A stretch of 64,000 nucleotides of DNA from contig DASXKV010000029.1 in the NCBI GenBank assembly GCA_036496605.1, positions 78,548 through 142,547 of the forward strand, given 5' to 3'. Shown one piece after another: positions 38,010 to 46,841 of this stretch (the first letter of the stretch is position 1; each line of letters starts with the position of its first letter). The DNA comes from Gemmatimonadaceae bacterium (lineage in GTDB: Bacteria; Gemmatimonadota; Gemmatimonadetes; Gemmatimonadales; Gemmatimonadaceae). The notes below the pieces were generated by a model. It made no database searches, was not told the DNA's origin, and worked only from the letters and a program-made list of their open reading frames with translations. A program made the position numbers and the translations under genes.

Positions 38010-39409
38010 GCGAAGAGGCGCTGAAATAGATCGGCGATGGTGCGGACGCCGATCACCTGCGTCTCGCGTGTCGCCGCGACTCGCTTCGGCACGCCGCGCT
38101 CGGCGACATACACACGCGTCATGCCCATGTTCGCTGCTTCGGCAACGCGTCGCTCGATCTGAGAAACCGGCCGTACCTCACCGCCCAGCCCCACTTCACC
38201 AACGAACACGGCATCTGCCGGCAAGGGACGCTCGTAGACACTCGAAGCCAACGCCGTGGCGACGGCGAGATCGCCGCCCGGCTCCTGGAGCCTAACGCCG
38301 CCCACCACATTCAAGAAGACATCGAGCGCGGCGAACGAGAGACCGGTGCGCTTGTCGAGCACCGCGAGCAAGAGGGCAAGGCGACGACCATCGTAACCTG
38401 TCGCGACGCGTTGCGGCGTGCCGAAACCTGCTTTCGCCGCGAGCGCCTGCACTTCGATCAGGACGGGGCGCGTTCCCTCGAGCAGCGCGGTGATCGCGCT
38501 GCCCGACGCGTGGCTATTGCGATCGCCAAGGAAGAGCTCCGAGGGATTCTGCACGGGATCGAGTCCGGTTTCGGACATGCGAAACACGCCGATCTCGTCG
38601 ACGGAACCGAAGCGATTCTTGGTCGCGCGAAGCACCCGGTGATCCAATGTGCTCTCGCCCTCGAAGTACAACACGGTATCGACGATGTGTTCGAGGGTCT
38701 TCGGTCCCGCGATACCGCCGCCCTTGGTGACGTGGCCGACGACGAACACCGTCGTCCCGCTCTCCTTTGCGAAGCGCATCAGCCGCGCGGCGCACTCGCG
38801 AACTTGCCCGACGTTGCCCGGTGCGCCCTCGAGATCGGCGGTGAAGATCGTCTGAATCGAATCGACGATCAGCGCCGACGGCGATACTGCACTCGCGGTC
38901 GCGAGTATCGTCTCGAGATTCGTCTCGCTCAGGAGTTCCACATCCCCTGCGTCGCTACTCAATCGGTCGGCGCGAAGCTTCACCTGCAACGGCGACTCTT
39001 CGCCCGAGGCGTACAACGCGCGATGTCCGCTTCCCTGCAGTTGGGCTGCGACCTGAAGCAACAGGGTCGACTTGCCGATGCCTGGCTCGCCGCCGATCAG
39101 GATCATCGAGCCGGGCACGATGCCACCACCGACGACGAAATCGAACTCGTCGAGACCCGTTTTCCAGCGTTTCGCCTCCGAGCCGCTGACGTCGCGCAAA
39201 CGAGGAGTCGTTGCGACGCTTCCACCCTCACCTAACGAGCGCGCGCCGCCGATCCGGCGCGCGGACCCACCACTCGCCACCGCGACCTTGGGCGCGACCA
39301 TCTCTTCGACGAGGGTGTTCCATTCACCGCACGTATCGCAGCGCCCCTGCCACTTCGAGTACTCGGCGCCGCATTCGGCGCAGCGGTAGACGGTCTTTGT
39401 CTTGGCCAT
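38006..39409 (-). CDS. radA: DNA repair protein RadA
   Basis: RadA acts in branch migration during homologous recombination. The N-terminal zinc finger CAECGAEYSKWQGRCDTCGE, the Walker A motif GGEPGIGKSTLLLQ, the RadA-specific ATKNRFGSVDE motif and a C-terminal Lon-like domain (LPADAVFVGEVGLGGEVRPV) are all visible. The protein has 467 residues. It is separated from dnaB upstream by the CTAG-rich array. Confidence 0.96.
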   Translation of the reverse strand: MAKTKTVYRCAECGAEYSKWQGRCDTCGEWNTLVEEMVAPKVAVASGGSARRIGGARSLGEGGSVATTPRLRDVSGSEAKRWKTGLDEFDFVVGGGIVPGSMILIGGEPGIGKSTLLLQVAAQLQGSGHRALYASGEESPLQVKLRADRLSSDAGDVELLSETNLETILATASAVSPSALIVDSIQTIFTADLEGAPGNVGQVRECAARLMRFAKESGTTVFVVGHVTKGGGIAGPKTLEHIVDTVLYFEGESTLDHRVLRATKNRFGSVDEIGVFRMSETGLDPVQNPSELFLGDRNSHASGSAITALLEGTRPVLIEVQALAAKAGFGTPQRVATGYDGRRLALLLAVLDKRTGLSFAALDVFLNVVGGVRLQEPGGDLAVATALASSVYERPLPADAVFVGEVGLGGEVRPVSQIERRVAEAANMGMTRVYVAERGVPKRVAATRETQVIGVRTIADLFQRLFA

Positions 39410-39427
39410 GTCTTGGTGCGCGACGGA

Positions 39428-39538
39428 CGAGGGTCTAGGGACATAGGGGCTAGGTGCCGACCCTAGGCTCTAGCCCCGAGGCTCTAGCCCCTAGGCTCTA
39501 GGCTCTAGCCTCTAGCCTCTAGCCCCTGGGCTCTAGCC
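39428..39538. repeat. CTAG-packed intergenic array between radA and dnaB
   Basis: Eleven CTAG tetranucleotides lie within about 105 bp, in reiterated words such as GGCTCTAGCCCCTAGG and CCTCTAGCCTCTAG. The array begins GACGAGGGTCTAGG, as does the shorter one at 33471. No ORF is convincing inside; it fills the whole spacer between the dnaB stop and the radA start. Many units are self-complementary and can form alternating hairpins. Confidence 0.85.
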
Positions 39539-39540
39539 CC

Positions 39541-40947
39541 TCACTGATCCTGCGGCCGCTTGGAGTAGTTCTCAAACCGCGTGTACTGCTTATGGAAATG
39601 TAGATTGACGACGCCCGTTGGACCGTTGCGCTGTTTGCCGACGATCACCTCGGCTTTCCCTTCGAGCGAGTTACCGTCCCTGTCCACGGGACCGTCGTAC
39701 ATCTCCTGCCGGTACAGGAACATGATCAGGTCCGCGTCCTGCTCGATCGCGCCAGACTCGCGGAGATCCGATAGCTGCGGGCGCTTGTGCTCGCCAGTGC
39801 GTTGCTCCGGCGCACGCGAGAGCTGGGACAGCGCAATTACGGGAACGCTCAATTCCTTCGCCAACGCTTTGAGCCCGCGCGAGATCATGCTGACTTCTTG
39901 CTGCCTGCTTTCCGAGTTGGAAGGTCCTTGCATGAGCTGCAAGTAGTCGACGATGACCATCTTCACTCCCGACTCCGCCTTGAGCCGGCGTGCCTTTGAT
40001 CGCATCTCGAGCAGGGTGATGCCCGGCGTGTCGTCGATCCACACCGGTGCCGAACTTAGTATGCCCGCCGCGCGCGCGAGGCGCGGAAAATCATCGTCAC
40101 GGAGCATTCCCTTGCGAAGACGCTGCGCGTCGATGCGCGCTTCTGCTGTGAGCATTCGCTGAACGAGCGATTCCTTGCTCATTTCCAGCGAGAAGAAGGC
40201 GACCGGCACCTGATCGACGATCGCAGCGTGCTGGGCGACGTTGAGGCAGAACGCGGTCTTTCCCATCGATGGACGCGCGGCGACGATGACGAGATCGGCC
40301 GGTTGGAAGCCCGACGTCAGGTCGTCGAGGTCGTTGAAACCGCTGGCCACACCCGTGACCGTGTTACCGCCGTGCTGGAGCGCCTCGATCCGCTCCATCG
40401 TCGGCCACAGCAGCTCCTTGATGCGCGTGAAGCCTTCGCGTGCGCGTGCCTGCGCGACCTGGAAGATCTTTGCTTCCGCGTCGTCGAGCAGCTCGAAGCT
40501 CGTGAGCTGGCTCTCGTAAGCTTCCTGCACGATGACCGTCGAGACTTCGATCAATCGGCGGCGGAGGGCCTTTTCCTTAACGATCTGCCCGTGGTAATCG
40601 ATATTCGCCGCGGTCGGCACGACGTCGACGAGAAAGCCGACGTAATCCTTGCCGCCTGACGACTCGAGCTCACCGCGACGTGACAGTTCCTCGCAGAGCG
40701 TCAGTGGATCGACGACTCCGCCGCGTTCCGTAATCGCGACCATCGCACGGAAAATCCGTCGATGACGCTCCGCGTAGAACATCGTGTCGTCGACCGTCTC
40801 CGTGGCGCGCAGGACCGCATCCTGGTCCATGAGCATCGCGGAGAGGACGGCCTGCTCCGCGTCCTCGGAGTAGGGGGGACGACGATCGCGATAGGGATCA
40901 CGCGCCGCTGAGGGCGCGATCGAGTATTCGACGGGCGAGCTGGACAT
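39541..40947 (-). CDS. dnaB: Replicative DNA helicase
   Basis: The 468-residue RecA-fold helicase has an N-terminal DnaG-interacting domain (PPYSEDAEQAVLSAMLMDQD) and a C-terminal domain with Walker A ARPSMGKTAFCLNVAQ and Walker B MVIVDYLQLMQGPS, followed by the usual SREQ-type LKALAKELSVPVIALSQL. The only plausible start is ATG 40947, inside the 3' end of the glycosylase gene, giving a 50-nt overlap. Confidence 0.96.
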   Translation of the reverse strand: MSSSPVEYSIAPSAARDPYRDRRPPYSEDAEQAVLSAMLMDQDAVLRATETVDDTMFYAERHRRIFRAMVAITERGGVVDPLTLCEELSRRGELESSGGKDYVGFLVDVVPTAANIDYHGQIVKEKALRRRLIEVSTVIVQEAYESQLTSFELLDDAEAKIFQVAQARAREGFTRIKELLWPTMERIEALQHGGNTVTGVASGFNDLDDLTSGFQPADLVIVAARPSMGKTAFCLNVAQHAAIVDQVPVAFFSLEMSKESLVQRMLTAEARIDAQRLRKGMLRDDDFPRLARAAGILSSAPVWIDDTPGITLLEMRSKARRLKAESGVKMVIVDYLQLMQGPSNSESRQQEVSMISRGLKALAKELSVPVIALSQLSRAPEQRTGEHKRPQLSDLRESGAIEQDADLIMFLYRQEMYDGPVDRDGNSLEGKAEVIVGKQRNGPTGVVNLHFHKQYTRFENYSKRPQDQ

Positions 40948-41821
40948 CTTCCCAGGTGGGGCGCTTCCAAGCGGGATTTCTGAGAAGCGCGGCGGGGTGA
41001 TACGTGACGATCAGGGGAACCCCATAATAGCGATGAATCTGTCCCCGCAGCTTGCCAATGGAAAGTTTTGTGTCCAACAGCGTCTGCGCCGCGAACGTGC
41101 CGAGCGCGACGAGCACCTTCGGTCGAATCAACTCGATTTGACGTACCAGATAAGGGCTACACGCGGAAACCTCTTCGGGACGCGGGTTTCGGTTTCCCGG
41201 CGGCCGATGTTTGAGCACGTTGACGATGAAGACGTCTTCACGCGAAAACTTGATGGCCGCCAAAATCTTCTCGAGCAGCTGACCTGCCTGCCCAACGAAC
41301 GGGCGTCCGGTTTCGTCCTCGGTCGCGCCTGGAGCTTCGCCAACGAGCATGAAGTCCGCGTTGGGATTCCCTTCTCCGGGCACGGGATTCTTCGCCGTTG
41401 CATAGAGGGGACAACGGGTACACGTCGCAATCGCCTTCTCGATTGAATCGACCGTGTCCAGACTCGGACCGCCCGAGCCGAATAGATCGCGCGAGGTCGT
41501 TCCCACGACAATTCCTGCTGGCGCGAGCTGGCCTCCGACCTCGGGCGTCGAGGCGGGAATGCCGCGATCTGCGGATGGTCGCCCTCCTTTTTTGTTTGGC
41601 TCGGCTCCCGCGGCGCGGAGCGCGGCGCGCCAGTCGTCGGGCGGAGAGTTCTCCGGCTGCCTAACGTCGCTCGGCTCGAAAGCCTGCTTCGCTGCCGGCT
41701 GACGGGCTCCCACGATCCGGAGTGCCTCCTCGACGCTGAGAGCGTCGAGCACGAGCTCACGCTCGCCGAGCTCGCGGCGCTGCTCCAGATATCGGCGTAA
41801 CTGCTCTCTAGGATCGGTCAC
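40898..41821 (-). CDS. Family 4 uracil-DNA glycosylase, cluster ligand changed
   Basis: The catalytic core is in the second half: GEAPGATEDETGRPFVGQAG (motif A) and YHPAALLRNPAWK (motif B), with an Fe-S pair CTRCPLY before them and SACSPYL after. The segment that usually reads KCRPPxNRxP reads LKHRPPGNRNP, so one of the four cysteines of the canonical 4Fe-4S cluster is His. The first 110 residues are a low-conservation linker. Start GTG 41821 (307 residues) overlaps the coaBC stop by 14 nt. It removes uracil from DNA. Confidence 0.88.
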   Translation of the reverse strand: MTDPREQLRRYLEQRRELGERELVLDALSVEEALRIVGARQPAAKQAFEPSDVRQPENSPPDDWRAALRAAGAEPNKKGGRPSADRGIPASTPEVGGQLAPAGIVVGTTSRDLFGSGGPSLDTVDSIEKAIATCTRCPLYATAKNPVPGEGNPNADFMLVGEAPGATEDETGRPFVGQAGQLLEKILAAIKFSREDVFIVNVLKHRPPGNRNPRPEEVSACSPYLVRQIELIRPKVLVALGTFAAQTLLDTKLSIGKLRGQIHRYYGVPLIVTYHPAALLRNPAWKRPTWEDVQLARRILDRALSGA

Positions 41822-43019
41822 GAATGAGCTTCTCCACCCGATCGAGGATCTCATCGGCGACGTCATCCTTCGACAGAAGGGGAAGGACTTCATCCTTTCC
41901 GTCGCGACCGATGAGCGTCACGCGGTTCGTGTCGACCTCGAAGCCCGCGCCGGGCTCGCGCGCGTCGTTGACGACAATGAGGTCGAGCGCTTTTGCGTCG
42001 AGCTTCTCTCGCGCGCCGCGGACGACGTCATCCGTCTCGAGCGCGAATCCAATGATCACCGCGTCCTTCGCGCGTGCCTTACGAGTGCTCGCGAGAATAT
42101 CCAGTGTCGGCGTCAGCGCGACCGATTTTGGTGCCGACTTCTTCTTGATCTTCGACGGCGACGGTTGCTCCGCGCGAAAATCAGCGGGCGCCGCGGCCAT
42201 GATCAGTGCTTCTGCCTTCGGCAGCTCCTGCTCGACCGCTTCCGCCATCTCCTCCGTCGTCTCTACTTCACGTGTGGCGACGCCGACGGGCGCGCTCACG
42301 CTCATCGGACCGGCGATCAGCGTGACATCGGCGCCTCGACGCCAGGCCGCAGCCGCGATCGCGACACCCATCTTGCCGCTGCTGCGATTCGAGATGAAGC
42401 GCACGGGATCGATCGCCTCGCGCGTCGGGCCGGCCGTAACGAGAATGCGCCGATCGCGCAGCGATGAATCGGTCTCGAGGAGCCGCCCGACGTGTGCGAA
42501 GATCGTCTCCGGCTCGGGCATCCGTCCCGGACCGCTTCCCTCACCGGCGGCGAGCATTCCTTCTTCTGGTTCGAGAATCCGATAGCCGAGAGATTCGCGC
42601 AGATGCGAGACGTTTTCTGCCGTCTGCCGGTGCGCCCACATTGCATCGTTCATCGCCGGAACGATGAGCACCGGCGCCTTGGTCGCCAACAGTACGGCGG
42701 ACAACAAGTCACCTGCCTGACCGGCCGCGGCGCGCGCGATGAAATCCGCGGTCGCGGGTGCAACGACGATCGCGTGCGCCTCGCGGGCAAGTTTGATGTG
42801 ATCGAGCGCGCGGCCGGCGTCGAAGAGACCGGTGTGCACCGCGCGCCCGGTGAGCGCCTCGAACGTGACGCGGCCAATGAACTCCGCGGCGCCGGCTGTG
42901 AGCACGACGTCCACTTCGGCCCCAGCCTTGCCTAACAAGCGCGCGAGCCACGCCGACTTGTAGCTCGCGATGCCGCCGGTGACGCCAAGCAGGACGCGAC
43001 GCCGGTCGAACGGCCGCAT
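41808..43019 (-). CDS. coaBC: Bifunctional phosphopantothenoylcysteine decarboxylase/synthase
   Basis: The 403-residue protein has the flavin CoaC domain (LLGVTGGIASYKSAWLARLL, PAMNDAMW) and the CoaB ligase domain (ILVTAGPTREAIDPVRFISNRSSGKMG, with KMG and FALETDD later). It makes 4'-phosphopantetheine in coenzyme A synthesis. It lies 21 nt after rpoZ. Confidence 0.95.
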   Translation of the reverse strand: MRPFDRRRVLLGVTGGIASYKSAWLARLLGKAGAEVDVVLTAGAAEFIGRVTFEALTGRAVHTGLFDAGRALDHIKLAREAHAIVVAPATADFIARAAAGQAGDLLSAVLLATKAPVLIVPAMNDAMWAHRQTAENVSHLRESLGYRILEPEEGMLAAGEGSGPGRMPEPETIFAHVGRLLETDSSLRDRRILVTAGPTREAIDPVRFISNRSSGKMGVAIAAAAWRRGADVTLIAGPMSVSAPVGVATREVETTEEMAEAVEQELPKAEALIMAAAPADFRAEQPSPSKIKKKSAPKSVALTPTLDILASTRKARAKDAVIIGFALETDDVVRGAREKLDAKALDLIVVNDAREPGAGFEVDTNRVTLIGRDGKDEVLPLLSKDDVADEILDRVEKLIRDRS

Positions 43020-43040
43020 TGGCGAAGGCGGGGTGACGCG

Positions 43041-43256
43041 CTACTCCGCGCGGCGGCGCGGCACCACGCGATAGACGATGCTGCCCGTCGCCAGCTCCTC
43101 CATCGAACGCGTGGTCAGCTTCTTCTCGCGCGTCGACGACCGATCGCGGGGGAACTCGTTGAGCACGCGCGCGTGCTTCGCGGCAATGAGCACGCCGAGA
43201 TACTTGTTCGCCGCCTTGTCCTTCCCGACGAGATCACTGGGAGTAAAAACGCGCAT
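43041..43256 (-). CDS. rpoZ: RNA polymerase omega subunit
   Basis: The 71-residue protein matches omega: the segment KYLGVLIAAKHARVLNE corresponds to the conserved (Y)(L)xxxxAAxRAR(Q/V)L helix. It stabilises the beta-prime subunit during assembly. It sits between gmk and coaBC, the arrangement found in many bacteria. It starts at ATG 43256. Confidence 0.85.
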   Translation of the reverse strand: MRVFTPSDLVGKDKAANKYLGVLIAAKHARVLNEFPRDRSSTREKKLTTRSMEELATGSIVYRVVPRRRAE

Positions 43257-43289
43257 TGATGACTCTCGCTGAATAAATGAAAAAAACGC

Positions 43290-43922
43290 TCAATTCCGTA
43301 ATTCACGTTCCAGACGCTGCACGAGGGCCGAGACCTGATGTCTCAACCCTGACACGCGCTCGCGTCGTAAGACTTCCGCATCGATGATCGACGACACCCG
43401 CGCGACTGCTTTGGACAGGTCGTCGTTGACGACCACGTACTGGTACAGATCGACTGCCTGGAGCTCCTGAAGTGCCGACTGCAATCGCCTCGCCAGCTGA
43501 TCCGGCGACTCCGTTCGACGCTGGCGCAACCGCTCCAGCAATACTTCCGCCGACGGTGGCAGGACAAAAATCGTCACAGCTTGCGGAAACGCTCGAACTA
43601 ACTGCTGCGCTCCCTGAACGTCGATGTCCATTACCACGTGCTTCCCCGCCCCGAGAACCCGCTCGATCTCCGACCGCAACGTGCCGTACATATTGTCGTG
43701 CACCTGCGCCGATTCGGCGAATTCGCCGTGGTCGCGCCGACGCTCGAAGTCCGTATCGGAGAGGAAATAATAATCTCTCGCGTCCACTTCTCCGACCCTT
43801 GGGGCACGAGTCGTACACGAAACCGAGTACCCGAGGTCCGATCGCTTCTGGAGCAGTTCCCGGGCGATCGTCGTCTTCCCGCCGCCGGACGGCGACGAAA
43901 GGATGATCGGGAACGGATTCAC
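43290..43922 (-). CDS. gmk: Guanylate kinase
   Basis: This 210-residue P-loop kinase has SSPSGGGKTTIARELL, SCTTRAPRVGEVDARDYYFL and the DIDVQGAQQLVRAFP strand; it makes GDP from GMP. It starts with GTG 43922, which overlaps the yicC stop by 4 nt. Confidence 0.96.
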   Translation of the reverse strand: MNPFPIILSSPSGGGKTTIARELLQKRSDLGYSVSCTTRAPRVGEVDARDYYFLSDTDFERRRDHGEFAESAQVHDNMYGTLRSEIERVLGAGKHVVMDIDVQGAQQLVRAFPQAVTIFVLPPSAEVLLERLRQRRTESPDQLARRLQSALQELQAVDLYQYVVVNDDLSKAVARVSSIIDAEVLRRERVSGLRHQVSALVQRLERELRN

Positions 43923-44794
43923 TCCAGATTCTCCACCTGCTCCCGAATCCGCTCCAACTCCTCCTTGATAAGGAGCACGTCCTGGAGCATCGCGGCGTCG
44001 TTCGCCTTGCTCCCGGTCGTGTTCGCTTCTCGCAACAACTCCTGAAGCAGGAAGCCGAGCCGCTTACCTACCCCGTCGCTCGGAGCGCTTTTCAGCGCTA
44101 CCCGGAACGCGTCACTATGGGAGCGAAAGCGTGAGACCTCTTCGCTCACGTCCAAACGATCGGCGAGAATCGCGATCTCTTGCGCGAGTCGCTGGTCATC
44201 CAGCGTCACTCCACCTGCCAGTTCCTGAACCGCCTGCCGCAGACGATCGCGTTGTTCCACCAGCCGCGTCGGTGCCCGCGCTGCGATCCGGTCCACCGCC
44301 TCTTCGATGAGCCGCAGTCGCTCCAGGACGTAGGCCGCGAGCCGCTCGCCCTCCGCTACGCGCATCGCGTCGAGCGCCGACACCGCACGTGAGACAATGT
44401 CAACGAGCTCCTGCGCACTGCCCGCGGCTTCCGCGCCGTTCTCATGCGATCCCAGAACGTCTGGAAGACGCAGAATCGTTCCAACGTCGAGCGTCGGCTC
44501 GAGGGCGTAGCGCTGCTGCAGCCCCCGCAGCTGCTCGACATACGCCGCGAACCGCGCCTCGTCGATGCGTCCTTCCGCTTGCTCGCGTGCGATGCGCGCG
44601 ATGAGCGTGACGTGACCTCGACTCACGCCGCGCCTCAGCGCGTCGCGTACGTCGCCTTCCCACTTGCCGAATTCCGACGGAAGCTTGATGGAAGGATTGA
44701 AGAACCGGTGATTGACGGATCGCACCTCGACGGCAACCAGCGCCCCGCCGACCTCACCTTCCGCGGATCCGAACCCGGTCATGCTCCGTATCAT
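43919..44794 (-). CDS. YicC-type endoribonuclease family protein
   Basis: I chose ATG 44794 (MIRSMTGFGSAEG), 291 residues; the upstream frame to 44857 adds only a non-homologous stretch. MTGFG near the start, VEVRSVNHRFF near residue 27 and the C-terminal GKRLGFLLQELLREANTTGSKA are the conserved YicC marks. YicC homologues are RNases reported to act on small regulatory RNA. It precedes gmk and rpoZ in the usual cluster. Confidence 0.93.
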   Translation of the reverse strand: MIRSMTGFGSAEGEVGGALVAVEVRSVNHRFFNPSIKLPSEFGKWEGDVRDALRRGVSRGHVTLIARIAREQAEGRIDEARFAAYVEQLRGLQQRYALEPTLDVGTILRLPDVLGSHENGAEAAGSAQELVDIVSRAVSALDAMRVAEGERLAAYVLERLRLIEEAVDRIAARAPTRLVEQRDRLRQAVQELAGGVTLDDQRLAQEIAILADRLDVSEEVSRFRSHSDAFRVALKSAPSDGVGKRLGFLLQELLREANTTGSKANDAAMLQDVLLIKEELERIREQVENLE

Positions 44795-44831
44795 CGGCAA
44801 GCGCCTAAGATGTGCGCTGACAACAACCTTG

Positions 44832-46841
44832 TCAATTCCAGAACTCCCAGCGCACACCGTAGAACTGGTTCAGCCGCGGCATCAGGTAGCCAGGCACGAG
44901 CTCGTACGGCTCGCCACGAATGTCCCGGAACTGATACGTGAAGATCGCACTCACGATCCGGATCTCGAGGTGAAAGTTCCAAACTCGTGAATCAGGCACC
45001 GGGATCGCCTGGAAGGCGTTTGCCGTGGTGTCGAACGTCGGAAACAACGTTCGCGATCGGTACTCGTGCATGATCGACGCGAGGATGCTGAAGTTTCCAC
45101 TCGGGAAGCGACTCAGCCAATTCGTTGAGAGATAGACTTCCGTGCGTGCCTGGTACTGCGGGCGGTAAAAGCCCGCCGAGTCGTTCCAGCGAACGCCGAA
45201 CGCCTGCATGCGGAGCGCTTTGTAGATCGTCCCGTTGATCTCGGCCATGTAGCCGGTGGCTGGTGTGCCTTCGATCGCGACGTACGGGCGGCCGAACACC
45301 CGAGGAGGAACGAGCAACGTGCTATCCCGCCGGATCACGCCTCCTCCGAGCCACAATCCGCCAAAAAGGCGAAGTGCTGCCTCGCCACGAAGAAAGTTTG
45401 TCGTGCTGCTCGAGTCGGGTGATTGCCGGTCCTTGCTCGTGCCGGCCGTCGCGAGGACGCTCAGGAACGGCAGCGGCGTTAGGCGCCCGGTGACCTCGGC
45501 CCGATTCAGCGAGTCGGGTCCCATTCCCTCGGCGAACGCCGAGACGGAGAGCGGGCCGGTAACGAACTCCACGCGGCCCGAGGGCGTCCAGAGCGTCGGC
45601 GCCTTTGCTCGTTTCGTCAGGATAGACGTTAGGCAGACGGTGCACGGAGGTATCGGCGGCGACAAGTTGAGATCGCCGACGCGGTATCGCTCGGCAGCCT
45701 CGAGGCGCAGCGGGCCGAGCGTGAGGCCGCTCGATAGTACGTACTGAGCGCGAAAGCGAGTCGTGTCCTTCTCGCGCGTATCGCCGCTCGACAGTCCGAG
45801 TCCATTGTTCGATTGATGCGAGATCGTGTAGCCCACCGAGCTGGCCATTGCCTGCATCCATGGGCCCTGCTCAGGGTCGCCATAGCCAAGGCGCAGATAT
45901 GCATCGGTGCGTGTTGCCGTGAGCGCTGGCACGCTGTCGACCGCTTGCGTGCCGCGAATCGTCTGCGGAGTGATCTCGCCTCGATTGCGGCTCGTGTGCA
46001 GCGCGAAGGCATCGAAGCTCCAACCGCGCTTCGCCCAACCAAGTCGGCCGAGTAGCGAAAGCTGATCACTGCTCGGGCTGACGCGGCCCGGTGGTGTCGT
46101 GCCGTATTGCTGTGCGCCGACCTGAACACCTTCTCCTCCGCCGAAGCGCTTGCCAAAGTAGCCACGGTAAAGGTTCGTCTGCTGATCGCCGGTGCTGATG
46201 TCCGTGCGCGTGTACGGCGTCGTGTGATCGACACGCCAGGTACGTGTATAGACGCGAACCTCCGTTGCGCCCCACTCGATGCGCAGCTCCTCGAGTGTCC
46301 AGAGCTGCACCTCGGTGAGGTCGAGCAAACCGCTCGTGCGCTCGTCGACCTCGTCGTATTCGACGCCATCGAAGAAGACGCGGACGCGCCTGACGTCTCC
46401 AAGATACGAAGACATCATCGGCGACGCGATCCAACCGGACCTGAGCCCGGTGATGCCGGGAATGCGGTCGAGAAGATCTTGCAGTGTCACTGCGCCGCTC
46501 GCGAAGAGCGCCGCCTTGTCGAAGACGAGTGTCCGCCCGATCGCGAGCGGAACGGGCATCGGGGCGCGTGTATACGGCGGCTGAATCGAATCGCGAACGG
46601 GCGGTTTCGGACGAATCGAGTCGCGTTTCGCGAGTGAGTCGCGCAGCAGAGAATCCGGCGTCGGCCTCGCGGGGATTTTGATCGCCGCCGAATCGCGGCC
46701 GGCCGAGTCACGTTTGACACGCGAGCTGTCGCGCTTCGCGCGCGTCGTGTCGACCTGTGCCTCCGCGGTGCGGTGCAAAATGGCCCCGACCGCCAGGCCG
46801 AGGCCGATCAGCAGCAGAAGCCGTCGCGCGCGTGCGATCAG
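44832..46841 (-). CDS. Secreted outer-membrane plug-domain/beta-barrel protein (TonB-receptor-like)
   Basis: The N-terminal signal peptide-like stretch LLLLIGLGLAVGAILHRTAEA ends before Gln, followed by a Lys-Arg-Asp-Ser-rich region of about 80 residues with repeated KRDS/RDS words. A plug-domain segment follows (DKAALFASGAVTLQDLLDRIPGITGLR) and then a long region of alternating polar and aromatic residues ending in WEFWN, as in outer-membrane beta-barrels. No in-frame ATG, GTG or TTG lies before the signal peptide without running deep into pepA; a CTG at 46841, overlapping the pepA stop as CTGA, is in frame and gives 669 residues. The substrate is unknown. Confidence 0.75.
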   Translation of the reverse strand: MIARARRLLLLIGLGLAVGAILHRTAEAQVDTTRAKRDSSRVKRDSAGRDSAAIKIPARPTPDSLLRDSLAKRDSIRPKPPVRDSIQPPYTRAPMPVPLAIGRTLVFDKAALFASGAVTLQDLLDRIPGITGLRSGWIASPMMSSYLGDVRRVRVFFDGVEYDEVDERTSGLLDLTEVQLWTLEELRIEWGATEVRVYTRTWRVDHTTPYTRTDISTGDQQTNLYRGYFGKRFGGGEGVQVGAQQYGTTPPGRVSPSSDQLSLLGRLGWAKRGWSFDAFALHTSRNRGEITPQTIRGTQAVDSVPALTATRTDAYLRLGYGDPEQGPWMQAMASSVGYTISHQSNNGLGLSSGDTREKDTTRFRAQYVLSSGLTLGPLRLEAAERYRVGDLNLSPPIPPCTVCLTSILTKRAKAPTLWTPSGRVEFVTGPLSVSAFAEGMGPDSLNRAEVTGRLTPLPFLSVLATAGTSKDRQSPDSSSTTNFLRGEAALRLFGGLWLGGGVIRRDSTLLVPPRVFGRPYVAIEGTPATGYMAEINGTIYKALRMQAFGVRWNDSAGFYRPQYQARTEVYLSTNWLSRFPSGNFSILASIMHEYRSRTLFPTFDTTANAFQAIPVPDSRVWNFHLEIRIVSAIFTYQFRDIRGEPYELVPGYLMPRLNQFYGVRWEFWN

